A stretch of 64,000 bases of DNA from PALSA-612 sp963755155 (GCA_963755155.1 CAVWIV010000017.1:1-64000), one strand, 5' to 3'. Positions 1 to 10,534 are shown, counted from the first letter of the stretch. Translations and numbers: made by a program. Notes: generated by a model not told the origin, from the sequence alone.

Positions 1-252
1 GCGGAGCTACTCGGCCTGCGCGGTACACGGGTCGACGACCCGGGCGATCTCGGCGCGGCCTGGGACGAGGCGTTTTTGGCGGACCGGCCGTTCGTCCTCG
101 AGGTCGTACTGACCCCGGTGCCGCCGCTACCGCCTCACATCACGTTCGAGCAGGCGAGGAACCTCATGCTCGCGGTCGCGCGCGGCGACGAGGGCTGGTG
201 GAGCATGATCGAGCAGTCGTTCAAGGCGAAGCTCAAAGAGCTCGTCCGCTAG
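1..252 (+). CDS. C-terminal end of a thiamine-diphosphate-dependent enzyme (partial)
   Basis: An open frame enters the window at base 1 and stops at TAG 250-252, giving the last 83 residues of a longer protein. The visible part has the pattern of the C-terminal ThDP-binding domain of the acetolactate synthase/pyruvate oxidase/benzoylformate decarboxylase superfamily: a loop reading VDDPGDLGAAWDEAF, then PFVLEVVL followed by a proline-rich turn (PPLPPHITFEQ). In this superfamily the last strand before the C-terminal tail has the form 'P-x-[VL]-[IVL]-[ED]-V'. The substrate cannot be told without the rest. It converges on the hemolysin III-like gene and their stops overlap by a few bases. Confidence 0.6.
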   Translation, partial: AELLGLRGTRVDDPGDLGAAWDEAFLADRPFVLEVVLTPVPPLPPHITFEQARNLMLAVARGDEGWWSMIEQSFKAKLKELVR

Positions 253-883
253 CTGCCGGGGACCGCGAAGTACGCGAGCGCCGCGTAGTGGCACGCGACG
301 GCCGTGATCACGAGCACGTGGAAGATCTCGTGGTAGCCGAACGTCAACGGGTAAGGGGCGGCCGTCGCATCGCGAAGCTCACCGCACCCGTCGTGTACGC
401 GAGCCCGCCGGCGACTACAAGCGTCATGCCGCCAACGCCGAGATCCGTTGCGAATTGCGGGCGACGATCGCGCCTACCCAGCCGAGCGCGATCGCCAGGA
501 CGCCCGTCAACCACTGCGGTGATGACTTCCACGTGACGTTGAGCAGGACGGCGCAGGCCGCTCCGCCCCACACGGTCCCGAGCACCGCCCAGCGCCACGC
601 TCCGTCGAGCACGAGCAGGCCGAAGGCCGCGTACGTGCCGGCGATGAGGACGAAGATGCCCGTGTGATCGAGCGCGCGCAGCCAGCGCCGTGGCCGGTCC
701 GACCAGTCGCCGCGGTGATAGACTGGCGCTCACGCCGAACATCACCGCTACGGCGGCTGCAAAGACGATGACGGCGGTACGCTCGCGGGCAGTATCAGCC
801 GTGAGACCGAGCAGCACGCCGAGCGGCAAGGCCGCAACGAAGGCGGCCGTGTGGGAGATACCGCGGAGGCGTGGCTTGTGCAT
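249..883 (-). pseudogene. Hemolysin III family (YqfA/HlyIII, PAQR-like) membrane protein, broken by three frameshifts
   Basis: Joining frames gives a complete HlyIII-like protein: start MHKPRLRGISH at 883, helices, then S-YHRGDWSDRPRRWLR, DHTGIF, a central block GAWRWAVLGTVWGGAA, then PQFATDLGVGG and the C-terminal motif FGYHEIFHVLVI with the conserved metal-ligand histidines, stopping at TAG (249-251). Frame changes are needed near 719-724, 462-470 and 349-357, each fitting loss of one or two bases. All family motifs survive in the joined product, so this is either a very recent pseudogene or, more likely, a gene damaged by sequence errors, as seen in many other genes here. The family are seven-helix membrane proteins of poorly known function. 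Confidence 0.75.
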
Positions 884-944
884 CGAGCGAGAGCGTAACC
901 AGATCCTCGGCGTGGCCTTAGCCGCTGATGCTTTCCTTTAGGGC

Positions 945-1922
945 ATGAGAGTCGCGATCGTCGGAGCCGTGGTCGCGGCGGTGCTGGCCGCGGGGCCGTC
1001 CACGCTCGCGGCGCCAGGCGCTGCGACAACGGGTGTCGTGACCATTCACACGCGGCTTGCCTACAGCGGCGGCGGCGGCGCGGGCACGGGGGTCGTGCTC
1101 ACGTCCTCGGGCACGGTGCTGACGAACAACCACGTCATCCGCGGCGCAGGCGCGATTCGCGTCACCGTGCCCTCGAGCGGCCGGAGCTACATGGCCACAG
1201 TGACCGGCTACAGCGTCTCCAAGGACATCGCGCTGCTCGAGCTCCGCGACGCCCAGGGTCTCGCGACCGTGCGGACGGGTAACTCGAACACCGTCGAGGT
1301 CGGAGACCACGTGACGGCGGTCGGCAACGGCGGCGGCGCCGGATTGACCACGAAGCGCGGCCGGGTGACCGGGCTCGGGCAGTCGATAACGGTCTCGAGC
1401 GCCGGCGAGCCGTTCACGTTCGTCGGGCTGATCGAGACGACGACGCCGTTGCGTTCGGGGGACTCGGGTGGCCCGCTGCTCTCGGACGGGCGCGTGATCG
1501 GCATCGACGCCGCGGCCTCGGGCGGCTTCAACTTTGAGGGGAGCGCTCAGGGGTACGCGATCCCGATCAACCGTGCGCTGAAGATCGCCGGGCAGATCGA
1601 CGCGGGGCGGCGCTCGTCGACCGTCCACATCGGGCCGACCGCCTTTTTGGGTGTGGCGCTAAGACGCGTGGGCGACGGCGACGAAGATGTGGCTGGCGCC
1701 ATCGTCGAGGACGTTGTGCCCGGCTCGCCCGCCGCAAAGGCCGGCCTCGGCACGGACGACGTCATCACGACGTTCGCCGGGAAGCGAGTCCAGACGGTGG
1801 CGAGCCTCAGGAAGCTCGTCCTCAAAGCCTCGCCCGGGCAGACCGTGCGCGTGGCCTGGATCGATCCCTCGCGAGGGAGGACGAGCGCGGTCGTGCGCCT
1901 AGTTGCCGGCCCTCCGCAGTAG
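945..1922 (+). CDS. Secreted HtrA/DegP-like trypsin-type serine protease with C-terminal PDZ domain
   Basis: 325 aa. A signal peptide (residues 1-22, MRVAIVGAVVAAVLAAGP) indicates export. The trypsin-like domain carries the full catalytic triad: His63 in TNNHVI, Asp94 in SKDIALLEL and Ser174 in GDSGGPLL. A PDZ domain follows at about residues 230-320, with the typical AGLGTDDVITTFAGKRV. This is the S1C (HtrA) architecture with one PDZ and no transmembrane anchor beyond the signal. The expected role is cleavage or chaperoning of misfolded envelope proteins. The ATG at 945 is the only start that includes the signal peptide. It converges on the HxlR regulator with a 24-bp overlap of coding ends. 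Confidence 0.9.
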   Translation: MRVAIVGAVVAAVLAAGPSTLAAPGAATTGVVTIHTRLAYSGGGGAGTGVVLTSSGTVLTNNHVIRGAGAIRVTVPSSGRSYMATVTGYSVSKDIALLELRDAQGLATVRTGNSNTVEVGDHVTAVGNGGGAGLTTKRGRVTGLGQSITVSSAGEPFTFVGLIETTTPLRSGDSGGPLLSDGRVIGIDAAASGGFNFEGSAQGYAIPINRALKIAGQIDAGRRSSTVHIGPTAFLGVALRRVGDGDEDVAGAIVEDVVPGSPAAKAGLGTDDVITTFAGKRVQTVASLRKLVLKASPGQTVRVAWIDPSRGRTSAVVRLVAGPPQ

Positions 1923-2210
1923 CTCGTCCAGCACGGTCGAAACGCGCTTCCCGCGAGCCGTCAGCACGTACTCGGTGCGGGGCGGGCGAGCGTCGACGAT
2001 CCGCCGCTCGAGCACGCCGGCCTCGGCGAGCTCGTCGAGGCGGGCGGACAGCGTGCCCGGTGGGACGGCGCCGAGCACTTGCCGGAACTCGTTGAAGCGC
2101 GACGCGCCGGCGCGCGACGCGTAGACGATCGCCAACGCGTAGCGCCTGCCGAGCAGCTCGGCTCCGCGCCGCACGTCCTCGGGGATCGGCTCGCAGGAAC
2201 GGCAGCGCAT
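1899..2210 (-). CDS. HxlR-family winged-helix transcriptional regulator
   Basis: 103 aa, close to the usual HxlR length (about 100-120). The N-terminus has the family's cysteine (MRCRSCEPI; Cys3 and Cys6), which in some members senses thiol stress. It continues with LLGRRYALAIVYA, RFNEF, then the recognition helix region GTLSARLDELAEAGVLERR and wing TEYVLTARGKRV. It binds DNA as a dimer. The target is not evident: lon lies directly downstream on the same strand start side (10 bp from the lon stop) and the HtrA gene converges. A stress-response role beside two proteases is plausible but inferred only from position. Confidence 0.85.
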   Translation of the reverse strand: MRCRSCEPIPEDVRRGAELLGRRYALAIVYASRAGASRFNEFRQVLGAVPPGTLSARLDELAEAGVLERRIVDARPPRTEYVLTARGKRVSTVLDELLRRAGN

Positions 2211-2219
2211 ATCCAGCCC

Positions 2220-4514
<2,295 letters not shown>

Positions 4515-4573
4515 AGCGATCCTTTCTCAGTAGTAGCTACGAAAAGTGTACCAACGACTAGCCTAGCTCGGCA

Positions 4574-5197
4574 ATGCCGCTGCAGAACCGCGTCACGCCA
4601 CTCGGCGAACTGATCGCTGATCCAGCGCGTGGCCTCGTCTACGGAAATCGCGGCTGCCTCCACGACGCGAGCGGCCAGATCCGGCGGCGCTACAACGGGA
4701 AGCGCTGGATCGCCTGCCGGCTCGAGTTCCGCGGCTGGAAACGTGGGCCGCTGCTCCAACCCGGCAAGTTCACGGAGCTCTTCTTCCTCGACGAGGCCAC
4801 CGCGTTCGCGGCCGGGCATCGCCCGTGCGCGTTATGCCGGCGCGAGGACTACAACCGGTTCTGCGGGATCTGGAGCGGGCTTCACCCGGATCAAGTGGGA
4901 GCGGACGCGATCGACGCGCAGCTTGATGGCGAGCGACAGGGGCACTCTCATGCGCCCTTCGACGAGCTTCCCGACGGGGCGTTCGTGCTCGAGGACGGCG
5001 CGCCGTTTCTCGTGCTCGAGTCGGATCTTCTTCGCTGGACGCCGTCCGGCTACACCGAGCGACGCAAGAGACCGGACGGAATAGGTGTCGTGATCACGCC
5101 AGCGTCACTCGTCGCCGTGCTCAAGGCTGGGTGGCACGGCGTCGTGCCCTTCCTGCACTCCTCAGCGGACGAACGTCGTCAGGGTCGTGCTGCCTGA
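4574..5197 (+). CDS. Conserved protein of unknown function with cysteine-rich RPCALCRR motif
   Basis: 207 aa, soluble, no signal peptide. Visible features are an N-terminal block GNRGCLHD, then GKRWIACRLEF, then a conserved-looking segment AGHRPCALCRREDYNRFC that could bind a metal through Cys-x2-Cys plus nearby His/Cys. This pattern (GNRGCLHD ... HRPCxxCRR) recurs in actinobacterial hypothetical proteins I recognise but cannot name functionally. It is divergent from lon with a 59-bp intergenic region, so the two promoters share that space. A zinc-binding or nucleic-acid role is possible, but nothing in the sequence settles it. Confidence 0.7.
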   Translation: MPLQNRVTPLGELIADPARGLVYGNRGCLHDASGQIRRRYNGKRWIACRLEFRGWKRGPLLQPGKFTELFFLDEATAFAAGHRPCALCRREDYNRFCGIWSGLHPDQVGADAIDAQLDGERQGHSHAPFDELPDGAFVLEDGAPFLVLESDLLRWTPSGYTERRKRPDGIGVVITPASLVAVLKAGWHGVVPFLHSSADERRQGRAA

Positions 5198-6111
5198 GGC
5201 GAGCCGCCGGATGGCCGGGATCGGCTCCGACTGACTGATCAGCACGCCGCCCGATACGGGTTCGACGTCGCTCGGCAGGAAGCCCACCTTGCCGATCGGC
5301 ACCCGATCCACGTGACGTGACAGCCGCCCCGTTCCGATCACGCGCAGCACCGATCCGCTCCCGTCGACCTGCGTGACCGTGCCGCCGCGAGGCCTTCCGT
5401 TGATCAGGTACAGCGTGCCACCCGGGCCCGGGACGACCTTGAACGCCGGCAGTTTGAACGCTGTGTCGATCACGCCGCTGGCTGCGTCGATCCGCCGAAC
5501 GCCGGCTGCCTCCGCAACGAGCAGGTTGCCCTGCGTGTCGTAGGCGACGTCGTGCGGGCGGTTCACCTGCGCGTTGGCGGCGGGACCCCGTCACCTCCAG
5601 AAGCAGGCGTTCCGTTGCCGGCGATCAGGTCGACTCTGCCTGTTCGCAGATCGACCCGATGGACGAATCCAGCGAGCGACGCGATGGCCAGAGAGCCTCC
5701 GTCGGGATGGACGGCGAGCCCAGCTGCGTCGGTGACGCGCGCGACGGTGGTGATGATCCCGCGAGGGCTGATCCGGCGCACCCGCCCCTGGTTGAAGTCG
5801 GTCAGGTAGAGGTTGCCGGCGCGGTCGAACGCGAGCTCGGTCGGCTCGTCGATTCGCGCCTTCCGCGCGGGGCCTTTGTCACCGGACGAGCCGGCCACGC
5901 CCGTGCCGGCGAACACGGTGAGCTTGCGTGTGCGAAGGTCGAGCCGGAGCACCTGGTGGCGCAGGCCGTCCGCGATGTAGAGCGAGGAGCCGCGCGCCTC
6001 GAGGTCGTACGGCAAACGCAGGCTAGGTGGAGTTGCCGCTCCTCCCTCGGCCGCCGCCGTCGATGCGGCGATGACGATTCCCATGACGAGTGCGGTCGAG
6101 CACCAACGCAT
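5162..6111 (-). CDS. Secreted NHL-repeat beta-propeller protein (frameshifted)
   Basis: About 315 aa after joining two frames. It begins with a signal peptide (MRWCSTALVMGIVIAASTAAAEG) and contains repeated NHL-type blades: LPYDLEARGSSLYIADGLRHQVLRLD, EPTELAFDRAGNLYLTD, RPHDVAYDTQGNLLVAE and a later GGTLYLINGR. The frame changes near 5576-5586, where one base appears to be missing in a C-rich stretch (GVPP then NAQVNRPHDVA). The likely fold is a six-bladed propeller outside the cytoplasmic membrane. No catalytic residues can be assigned; it may bind ligand or protein. Its end overlaps the end of the upstream plus-strand CxxC protein by 36 bases. Confidence 0.8.
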
Positions 6112-6380
6112 TCAGCGCTGGTACACCGCATGACACCGGAAGGTTCCCTGGGCAATCTCTAACGAGGATCCCCGTCACCCCGACCTCGCCGAGATGCGCA
6201 GCCAGGTCGCGAGCTCGATGGGTCTCACCCTCGAGTCGGCCGATCTCTACGAGGCCCGATCGTCGAGCTGGAGGCAGTGCGCGTCGCTGTCATGCCTCCG
6301 AGTCGGCATGACGGGGAGATCCTCTTACGCGTCCAACGGGTGTGCCTTCCGCGAAGTTCCGATCCAACTACCTTTGCGGC
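6112..6380. other. Intergenic stretch with an 8-bp inverted repeat
   Basis: 269 bp between the divergent NHL protein and the STAND regulator. It holds a perfect inverted repeat, GTCATGCC at 6289-6296 and GGCATGAC at 6305-6312, separated by 8 bp and centred about 80 bp before the regulator start. It could be an operator or a small hairpin. A short plus-strand frame from 6194 has no recognisable homology and is not called. Confidence 0.4.
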
Positions 6381-9300
6381 ATGAATGATTCGCAGGTCGC
6401 GGTGGCGCCACTGGCCCTCCACGTCAGGCGGGCTGCCGGCCCCGTGGTCGGGCGACAGGTCGAGCTCGGCGCGATCAGGCAGGAGCTCGCCTCGGCCCGC
6501 GCCGGGCGGCTGACGGCGCTCACGCTCGAGGGTGAGCCCGGCATCGGCAAGACGCGGCTGCTCGTCGCCGCCGCGGAGGCTGCGGCGGCCGAGGGCTTCC
6601 TGCCGCTGGCGGCGACCGCCGACGAGGAGCTTCGCGGCCCGTTTCTCCTCGCCCGCGGGATCTTCGCCTCGCCGGCCGTGCGGGGAAACGGGGCCAACGG
6701 CGCACGGGAGCAGTTCGAGCGGGTCATCGATGCCATTTCGGGTCGCGACGATCCCACGCTCGACACGCTTTCCCCGGATCAGAAGCTCCTGCGCGTGTTC
6801 GATCTCGCCGCCGGCGCCATCCGCGCGCTGGCCGAATCGCAGCCGGTGGCGCTGTTCGTCGACGACCTTCAATGGGCCGACGAGGACAGCGTGCGGATGC
6901 TTCGCTACATCGTCCGCACCGACTCCGACCTCCCCATCTTCCTGGGGCTCGCGACGCGCGCCGAGAGGCTGGCCGAGGTCTCGGAAGCCGTGACGCTCAT
7001 CGCCGACATGGAGCGCATGGGCATGGTGCGCCGCCTCAGGCTCGAACGGTTCACGCAGCTGGAGACGACCGAGTTCACGCAGCAGGTGCTCGGCGGGAAG
7101 GTCAACGTCTCGAGCGCGGCGACGATGCACGCGCAGGCGGAGGGTGTCGCCTTCATCGTGGAAGAGCTCGCCCGGACGTACCGGGAGCTGGGGATGATCC
7201 AGGAGGTCGACGGCACATGGACGCTCGCCCAGAACGCCGCGCGCCTGCTCCCGTCGGCGGTGCGCACGCTGATCCAGCGGCGGGCCGCGCGGCTGCCCGA
7301 CGAGACGAAGCAGGACCTCGCCGACGCCGCGATCCTCGGCCGCAGCTTCAGCCTCAAGGATCTCCACTCGATCAAAGTGCGGCTCGGGGCGGACGAGAAA
7401 GAGTGCAGCCCCACGGTGCTCGCCAAGTCGCTGGCGCCCGCAGTCGGGGCGGGCCTCCTCCTCGAGCACGGAGCGGGATCGCCCGCGGACTTCAGCTTCA
7501 CCCACGACCAGGTGCGCGAGTTCGCCGGCGCGTTGCTCACCGCCGAGCGGCGGCGTAGCATCCACACGGCGCTCGTCGACATGCTGACGGCCGGTGGCGA
7601 CCCGCCCGCCGAGAGCATGTCCCTGCTCGCTCACCACGCCCTCGCGGCGGGGGACGAGTCACGCGCGGTGCGCTACTCCATCTCGGCCGCACGGGCTGCG
7701 CTCGACGCCCGCGCGGCGGAGGAGGTGCTCCGCATCGTCGACCAGGGCCTGCCTGCCGCTTCGGCGGCACAGGACCGGGTCGCGCTGCTCACCTGTCGCG
7801 ACGATGCCCTGGGCATGCTGCGCCGGACTGGCGACCGCCTCGAGGGCCTCGCCGAGCTGGCGGCGCTGGCGGAGGCCCTGGGTGACTCTCACCTCGAGCT
7901 CGACGTGAAGCTGCGCCGCGCCGCCGCGTTGCGCGTGTCCGAGGACGAGGATCAGGCAGCCGAGCTGGCGAGGTCGGTGCGCGAGATCGCAAACGCACGC
8001 GGCGACCGCGCGGCCGAGCTGGCGGCGTGCCTGGAGCTGGGGCAGGACCTGCTGCGCATGCCCCTCGGCGAGTCGTTCAGCGCACCGAGGGAGGTCGACC
8101 TCGATGCCGCCGCAGAAGCCTTCGGGCGGGCGTGCGAGCTCGCCGAGGAGCTTGGCGACGTCGCCGCCCAGGCCGCCGCGCTCCGCGAGCTCGGGATCAC
8201 CTCCATCGCCAGGGTGCGCGAGTGGTACATGGAGCAGGTCGAGAGCGGCGAGGTCGCCGCGTACATGGCGCGCCTCGCGGCCGGTGAGACGCCGTACGAG
8301 ATTCTCGCCGACACGCCGGTCGCCTCGGAGCTCGACGATGCCGTGAGGCGGTACGAGCGCGCCATCGCGCTGTTCGAGCAGGTCGGCGACCGCCGGGGCG
8401 TGATGTCCGCGATCATCGCCCGGGCGTACGTCAGCTTCGGCATCGACATCCATCTGCTCGGAGCCGCGAAGCGGATCGAGGAGATCCGGCGCCTGGCTGC
8501 GCAGATGACCTCGCTCACGCGCGAGAGCGAGCGCGCCGCAGTCGAGGCGCAGATGCTCTACGGCGTCCAGGTCTTCGCCCGCGCGAAGGTCGTCCCCGAC
8601 CTCGCGCTCTCGCGGGGCGAGGAAGCCCACAAGCAGGCACGGTTACTGGGCGACCGGTCGCTCGAGTTCGCTGCGGCCACGGGTCTGGCCCTGACGCATC
8701 TCGAGCTGGGCGAGGTCGAGCCGGCGGAGCGGTGGCTCGACCGTGCCGCGGAGGCAGTGGCCATCGACCCGACTCCCCTTCGGTCGCGCCAGCTCGACAC
8801 CGCGCGTGGGATGACGCGCGCCGTCGCGGGAGACGCCGAAGGGATGCGCGAGCATCTCGAGCGCGCCGTTCGGCTCGCGACGGAGCAGGGACGTCCCGCG
8901 GCACGCTGCGAGGCGCTCGCCAAACTTGCCCTGGAGGCAGCGCTGCTCGGCGCCGAACGCGCCGACGAGGAGCTTCTCGCGCTGTCCGAACAATCTGCGC
9001 GGGACGCCAAGGAGCTCATGGGCGTCCTTCCCGGCCACCCGCCGTGGGGAGCGGAAGCCGACGCGGCGCTGGCGCAGGTCGCGCTCGCGCGCGGGGACCA
9101 GGAGGCCGCGATCGCCGCTGCCAGGTCTGCCTTCGTGGCGCTCCGGGAAGCCCATTTCGAGGATCTGTTCCTGCACATCGTTCTGCCGGTCGCCCGTGTC
9201 ATCTGCGAGGCGGGGACCGAGGAAGAGCGCGATCTGGTCATGAGCTACCTGACGATTCAGGCCGCGCGGATCGCGCAGCGGACTGCCGACGAGGGCGTTC

Positions 9301-9587
9301 GCGTGCGGTGGTTCCGCGGGCCCATCGGCCGCGAGCTCTCGAGGCTCACGGGCGCGTCGCACGGCGAGCAGCCGGCCGAGGAGGCGACCGCCGCCGCCGT
9401 CGGCCAGGACGCCGACTCGCGCCTGCTCTGGCTGCTCATCGAGGGCCGGACGAATCGCGAGATCGCCGCCGAGCTCGAGATGGACGAGGACGCCGTCGCG
9501 CGGCGGCTCGCGGAGATGTACGCGAAGATCGGGGTGTCGTCGCGCGGTGAGGCAGCGGCCTTCGCATTCCGAGAGGGCGTGGTGTGA
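6381..9587 (+). CDS. Large STAND/AAA ATPase transcriptional regulator with C-terminal LuxR-type HTH
   Basis: 1068 aa from ATG 6381; a GTG 39 bp upstream is possible but leads with unlikely sequence. Residues about 35-300 form a STAND-type NTPase: Walker A GEPGIGK at about 51-57 and Walker B LFVDDLQWADED near 160. A long all-helical TPR-like region follows (repeats such as AELAACLELGQDLL and AALRELGITSIA). The last 60 residues are a LuxR-type helix-turn-helix (LLIEGRTNREIAAELEMDEDAVARRL then KIGVSSRGEAAAFA). It resembles the LAL/MalT-like regulators, which bind an inducer through the TPR part and activate transcription. It overlaps the ferredoxin-cyclase gene by 4 bp (GTGA), so the two are translationally coupled. 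Confidence 0.88.
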   Translation: MNDSQVAVAPLALHVRRAAGPVVGRQVELGAIRQELASARAGRLTALTLEGEPGIGKTRLLVAAAEAAAAEGFLPLAATADEELRGPFLLARGIFASPAVRGNGANGAREQFERVIDAISGRDDPTLDTLSPDQKLLRVFDLAAGAIRALAESQPVALFVDDLQWADEDSVRMLRYIVRTDSDLPIFLGLATRAERLAEVSEAVTLIADMERMGMVRRLRLERFTQLETTEFTQQVLGGKVNVSSAATMHAQAEGVAFIVEELARTYRELGMIQEVDGTWTLAQNAARLLPSAVRTLIQRRAARLPDETKQDLADAAILGRSFSLKDLHSIKVRLGADEKECSPTVLAKSLAPAVGAGLLLEHGAGSPADFSFTHDQVREFAGALLTAERRRSIHTALVDMLTAGGDPPAESMSLLAHHALAAGDESRAVRYSISAARAALDARAAEEVLRIVDQGLPAASAAQDRVALLTCRDDALGMLRRTGDRLEGLAELAALAEALGDSHLELDVKLRRAAALRVSEDEDQAAELARSVREIANARGDRAAELAACLELGQDLLRMPLGESFSAPREVDLDAAAEAFGRACELAEELGDVAAQAAALRELGITSIARVREWYMEQVESGEVAAYMARLAAGETPYEILADTPVASELDDAVRRYERAIALFEQVGDRRGVMSAIIARAYVSFGIDIHLLGAAKRIEEIRRLAAQMTSLTRESERAAVEAQMLYGVQVFARAKVVPDLALSRGEEAHKQARLLGDRSLEFAAATGLALTHLELGEVEPAERWLDRAAEAVAIDPTPLRSRQLDTARGMTRAVAGDAEGMREHLERAVRLATEQGRPAARCEALAKLALEAALLGAERADEELLALSEQSARDAKELMGVLPGHPPWGAEADAALAQVALARGDQEAAIAAARSAFVALREAHFEDLFLHIVLPVARVICEAGTEEERDLVMSYLTIQAARIAQRTADEGVRVRWFRGPIGRELSRLTGASHGEQPAEEATAAAVGQDADSRLLWLLIEGRTNREIAAELEMDEDAVARRLAEMYAKIGVSSRGEAAAFAFREGVV

Positions 9588-10327
9588 GCATGCTGCGAGC
9601 GCGGGTCGACCGCCACAAGTGCATCGGCGCGGGGAACTGCATCACCGTCGCCCCCACCGCCTTCGACTGGTTGAAAGGCGACCTGGGGAAGGCGGACGTC
9701 ATCGACCCGGACAGCGTCGAAGAGGAGCTGCTGCGAGCGGCCGCCGTGTCGTGCCCGACGGACGCGATCGTGATCGAGGAGGTCGAGGAGCTCCTGCCCT
9801 GGCAGCTTCGCGGGAAGGCCGGCCCGGAGCGCCGCGTGCTGAAGACGTTCATGTTCACCGACATCGTGAAGTCGACGAACCTCGCGGAGGCGATGGGCGA
9901 CGACGCGTGGCTGGAGCTACTGCGGTGGCACGACGAGACCCTGCGGGCGGCGTTCGCCTCGCACTCGGGCGAAGAAGTGGGCACGACCGGGGACGGGTTC
10001 TTCGTTGTCTTCGACAGCCCCGACGCCGCGCTGACCTGCGCCGTCGCCATCCAGCGACGACTCGCCGATCACCGCAAGCAGCACGGCTTTGCGCCCCAAG
10101 TTCGCATCGGGCTGCACGCCTCGGAGGCCGCGCAGGTGGAGAACGACTTCCGCGGCATGGGCGTTCACGAGGCGTCGCGCATCGCGGCCCTGGGCGAGGG
10201 CGGAGAGATCGTGGCGAGCAAGGAGACGGTCGGTGCCGAGCCGCAGTACCCGGTAACGGAGCCGCGGACCGTGTCGCTCAAGGGGATCTCCGAGCCCGTG
10301 GAGGTCGTCTCGATCGACTGGCGCTGA
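9584..10327 (+). CDS. Ferredoxin fused to class III adenylate/guanylate cyclase
   Basis: 247 aa. Residues 1-70 are a small single-cluster ferredoxin: Cys13 and Cys19 in KCIGAGNC and a third Cys in AVSCPTDAIVI, the spacing (C-x5-C ... C-P) of [3Fe-4S] ferredoxins that serve P450 systems. Residues about 83-247 are a class III nucleotidyl cyclase catalytic domain: FTDIVKSTNLAE with the first metal-binding Asp, GTTGDGFFVVF with the second, and the late segments GMGVHEASRIAAL and VSLKGISEPVEV. Start is GTG 9584 overlapping the previous stop (ATG 9590 is an alternative). I infer redox gating of cyclic nucleotide synthesis; neither activity nor nucleotide specificity can be read from the sequence. 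Confidence 0.88.
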   Translation: MSMLRARVDRHKCIGAGNCITVAPTAFDWLKGDLGKADVIDPDSVEEELLRAAAVSCPTDAIVIEEVEELLPWQLRGKAGPERRVLKTFMFTDIVKSTNLAEAMGDDAWLELLRWHDETLRAAFASHSGEEVGTTGDGFFVVFDSPDAALTCAVAIQRRLADHRKQHGFAPQVRIGLHASEAAQVENDFRGMGVHEASRIAALGEGGEIVASKETVGAEPQYPVTEPRTVSLKGISEPVEVVSIDWR

Positions 10328-10409
10328 GCGCCTCTTTGTGCCGATTGTGTGCCAGTTCTCCGCAAAGGCCCGTCGGGCTCGCGACAGCCTCTACGTTGAG
10401 CTACGTGGC

Positions 10410-10496
10410 GGAGGGTTGAAGTCCCACGGTGGGATGAGCGACTGAGACTCGCTCGACTGACGAGAGTCGGTTCCGGTTCGAGTCCGGCGCCCTCCG
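10410..10496 (+). tRNA. tRNA-like gene, type II, anticodon GAG, with selenocysteine/allo-tRNA-like D-arm
   Basis: A cloverleaf can be drawn. Acceptor GGAGGGT (10410-10416) pairs with GCCCTCC (10489-10495), with G at the discriminator position. The D-arm GTCCC-ACGGT-GGGAT is unusually short-looped. Anticodon stem AGCGA/TCGCT encloses the loop CTGAGAC, giving anticodon GAG at 10444-10446. The long variable arm CGACT-GACGAG-AGTCG is perfectly paired, and the T-arm has the loop TTCGAGT. Long variable arm, G73 and a short CGGT D-loop resemble tRNA-Sec and bacterial allo-tRNAs rather than ordinary tRNA-Leu, which has A73 and a large D-loop. An 8-bp acceptor starting at 10409 with C73 and encoded CCA (10498-10500) is an alternative fold. 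Functionality is uncertain. Confidence 0.6.
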
Positions 10497-10519
10497 CCCA
10501 CCCTCTCGGTCTACACTTG

Positions 10520-10534
10520 GACTGAGTCTCAGTC
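10520..10534. repeat. 15-bp palindrome complementary to the tRNA-like anticodon arm
   Basis: GACTGAGTCTCAGTC is a perfect inverted repeat around a central T. Bases 10524-10537 (GAGTCTCAGTCGCT) are the exact reverse complement of 10437-10450 in the tRNA-like gene, which is the 5' anticodon stem strand plus loop. The transcript could therefore pair with itself in a way that excludes the cloverleaf. Confidence 0.7.

Noticed and set aside
6342..6380. GTG 6342 as start of the STAND regulator
   Set aside because: It adds 13 residues with no family resemblance and no better ribosome site than ATG 6381.
10410..10496. Ordinary tRNA-Leu(GAG)
   Set aside because: The discriminator is G in canonical geometry, the D-arm is short-looped and unlike leucine tRNAs; kept as tRNA-like with moderate confidence.
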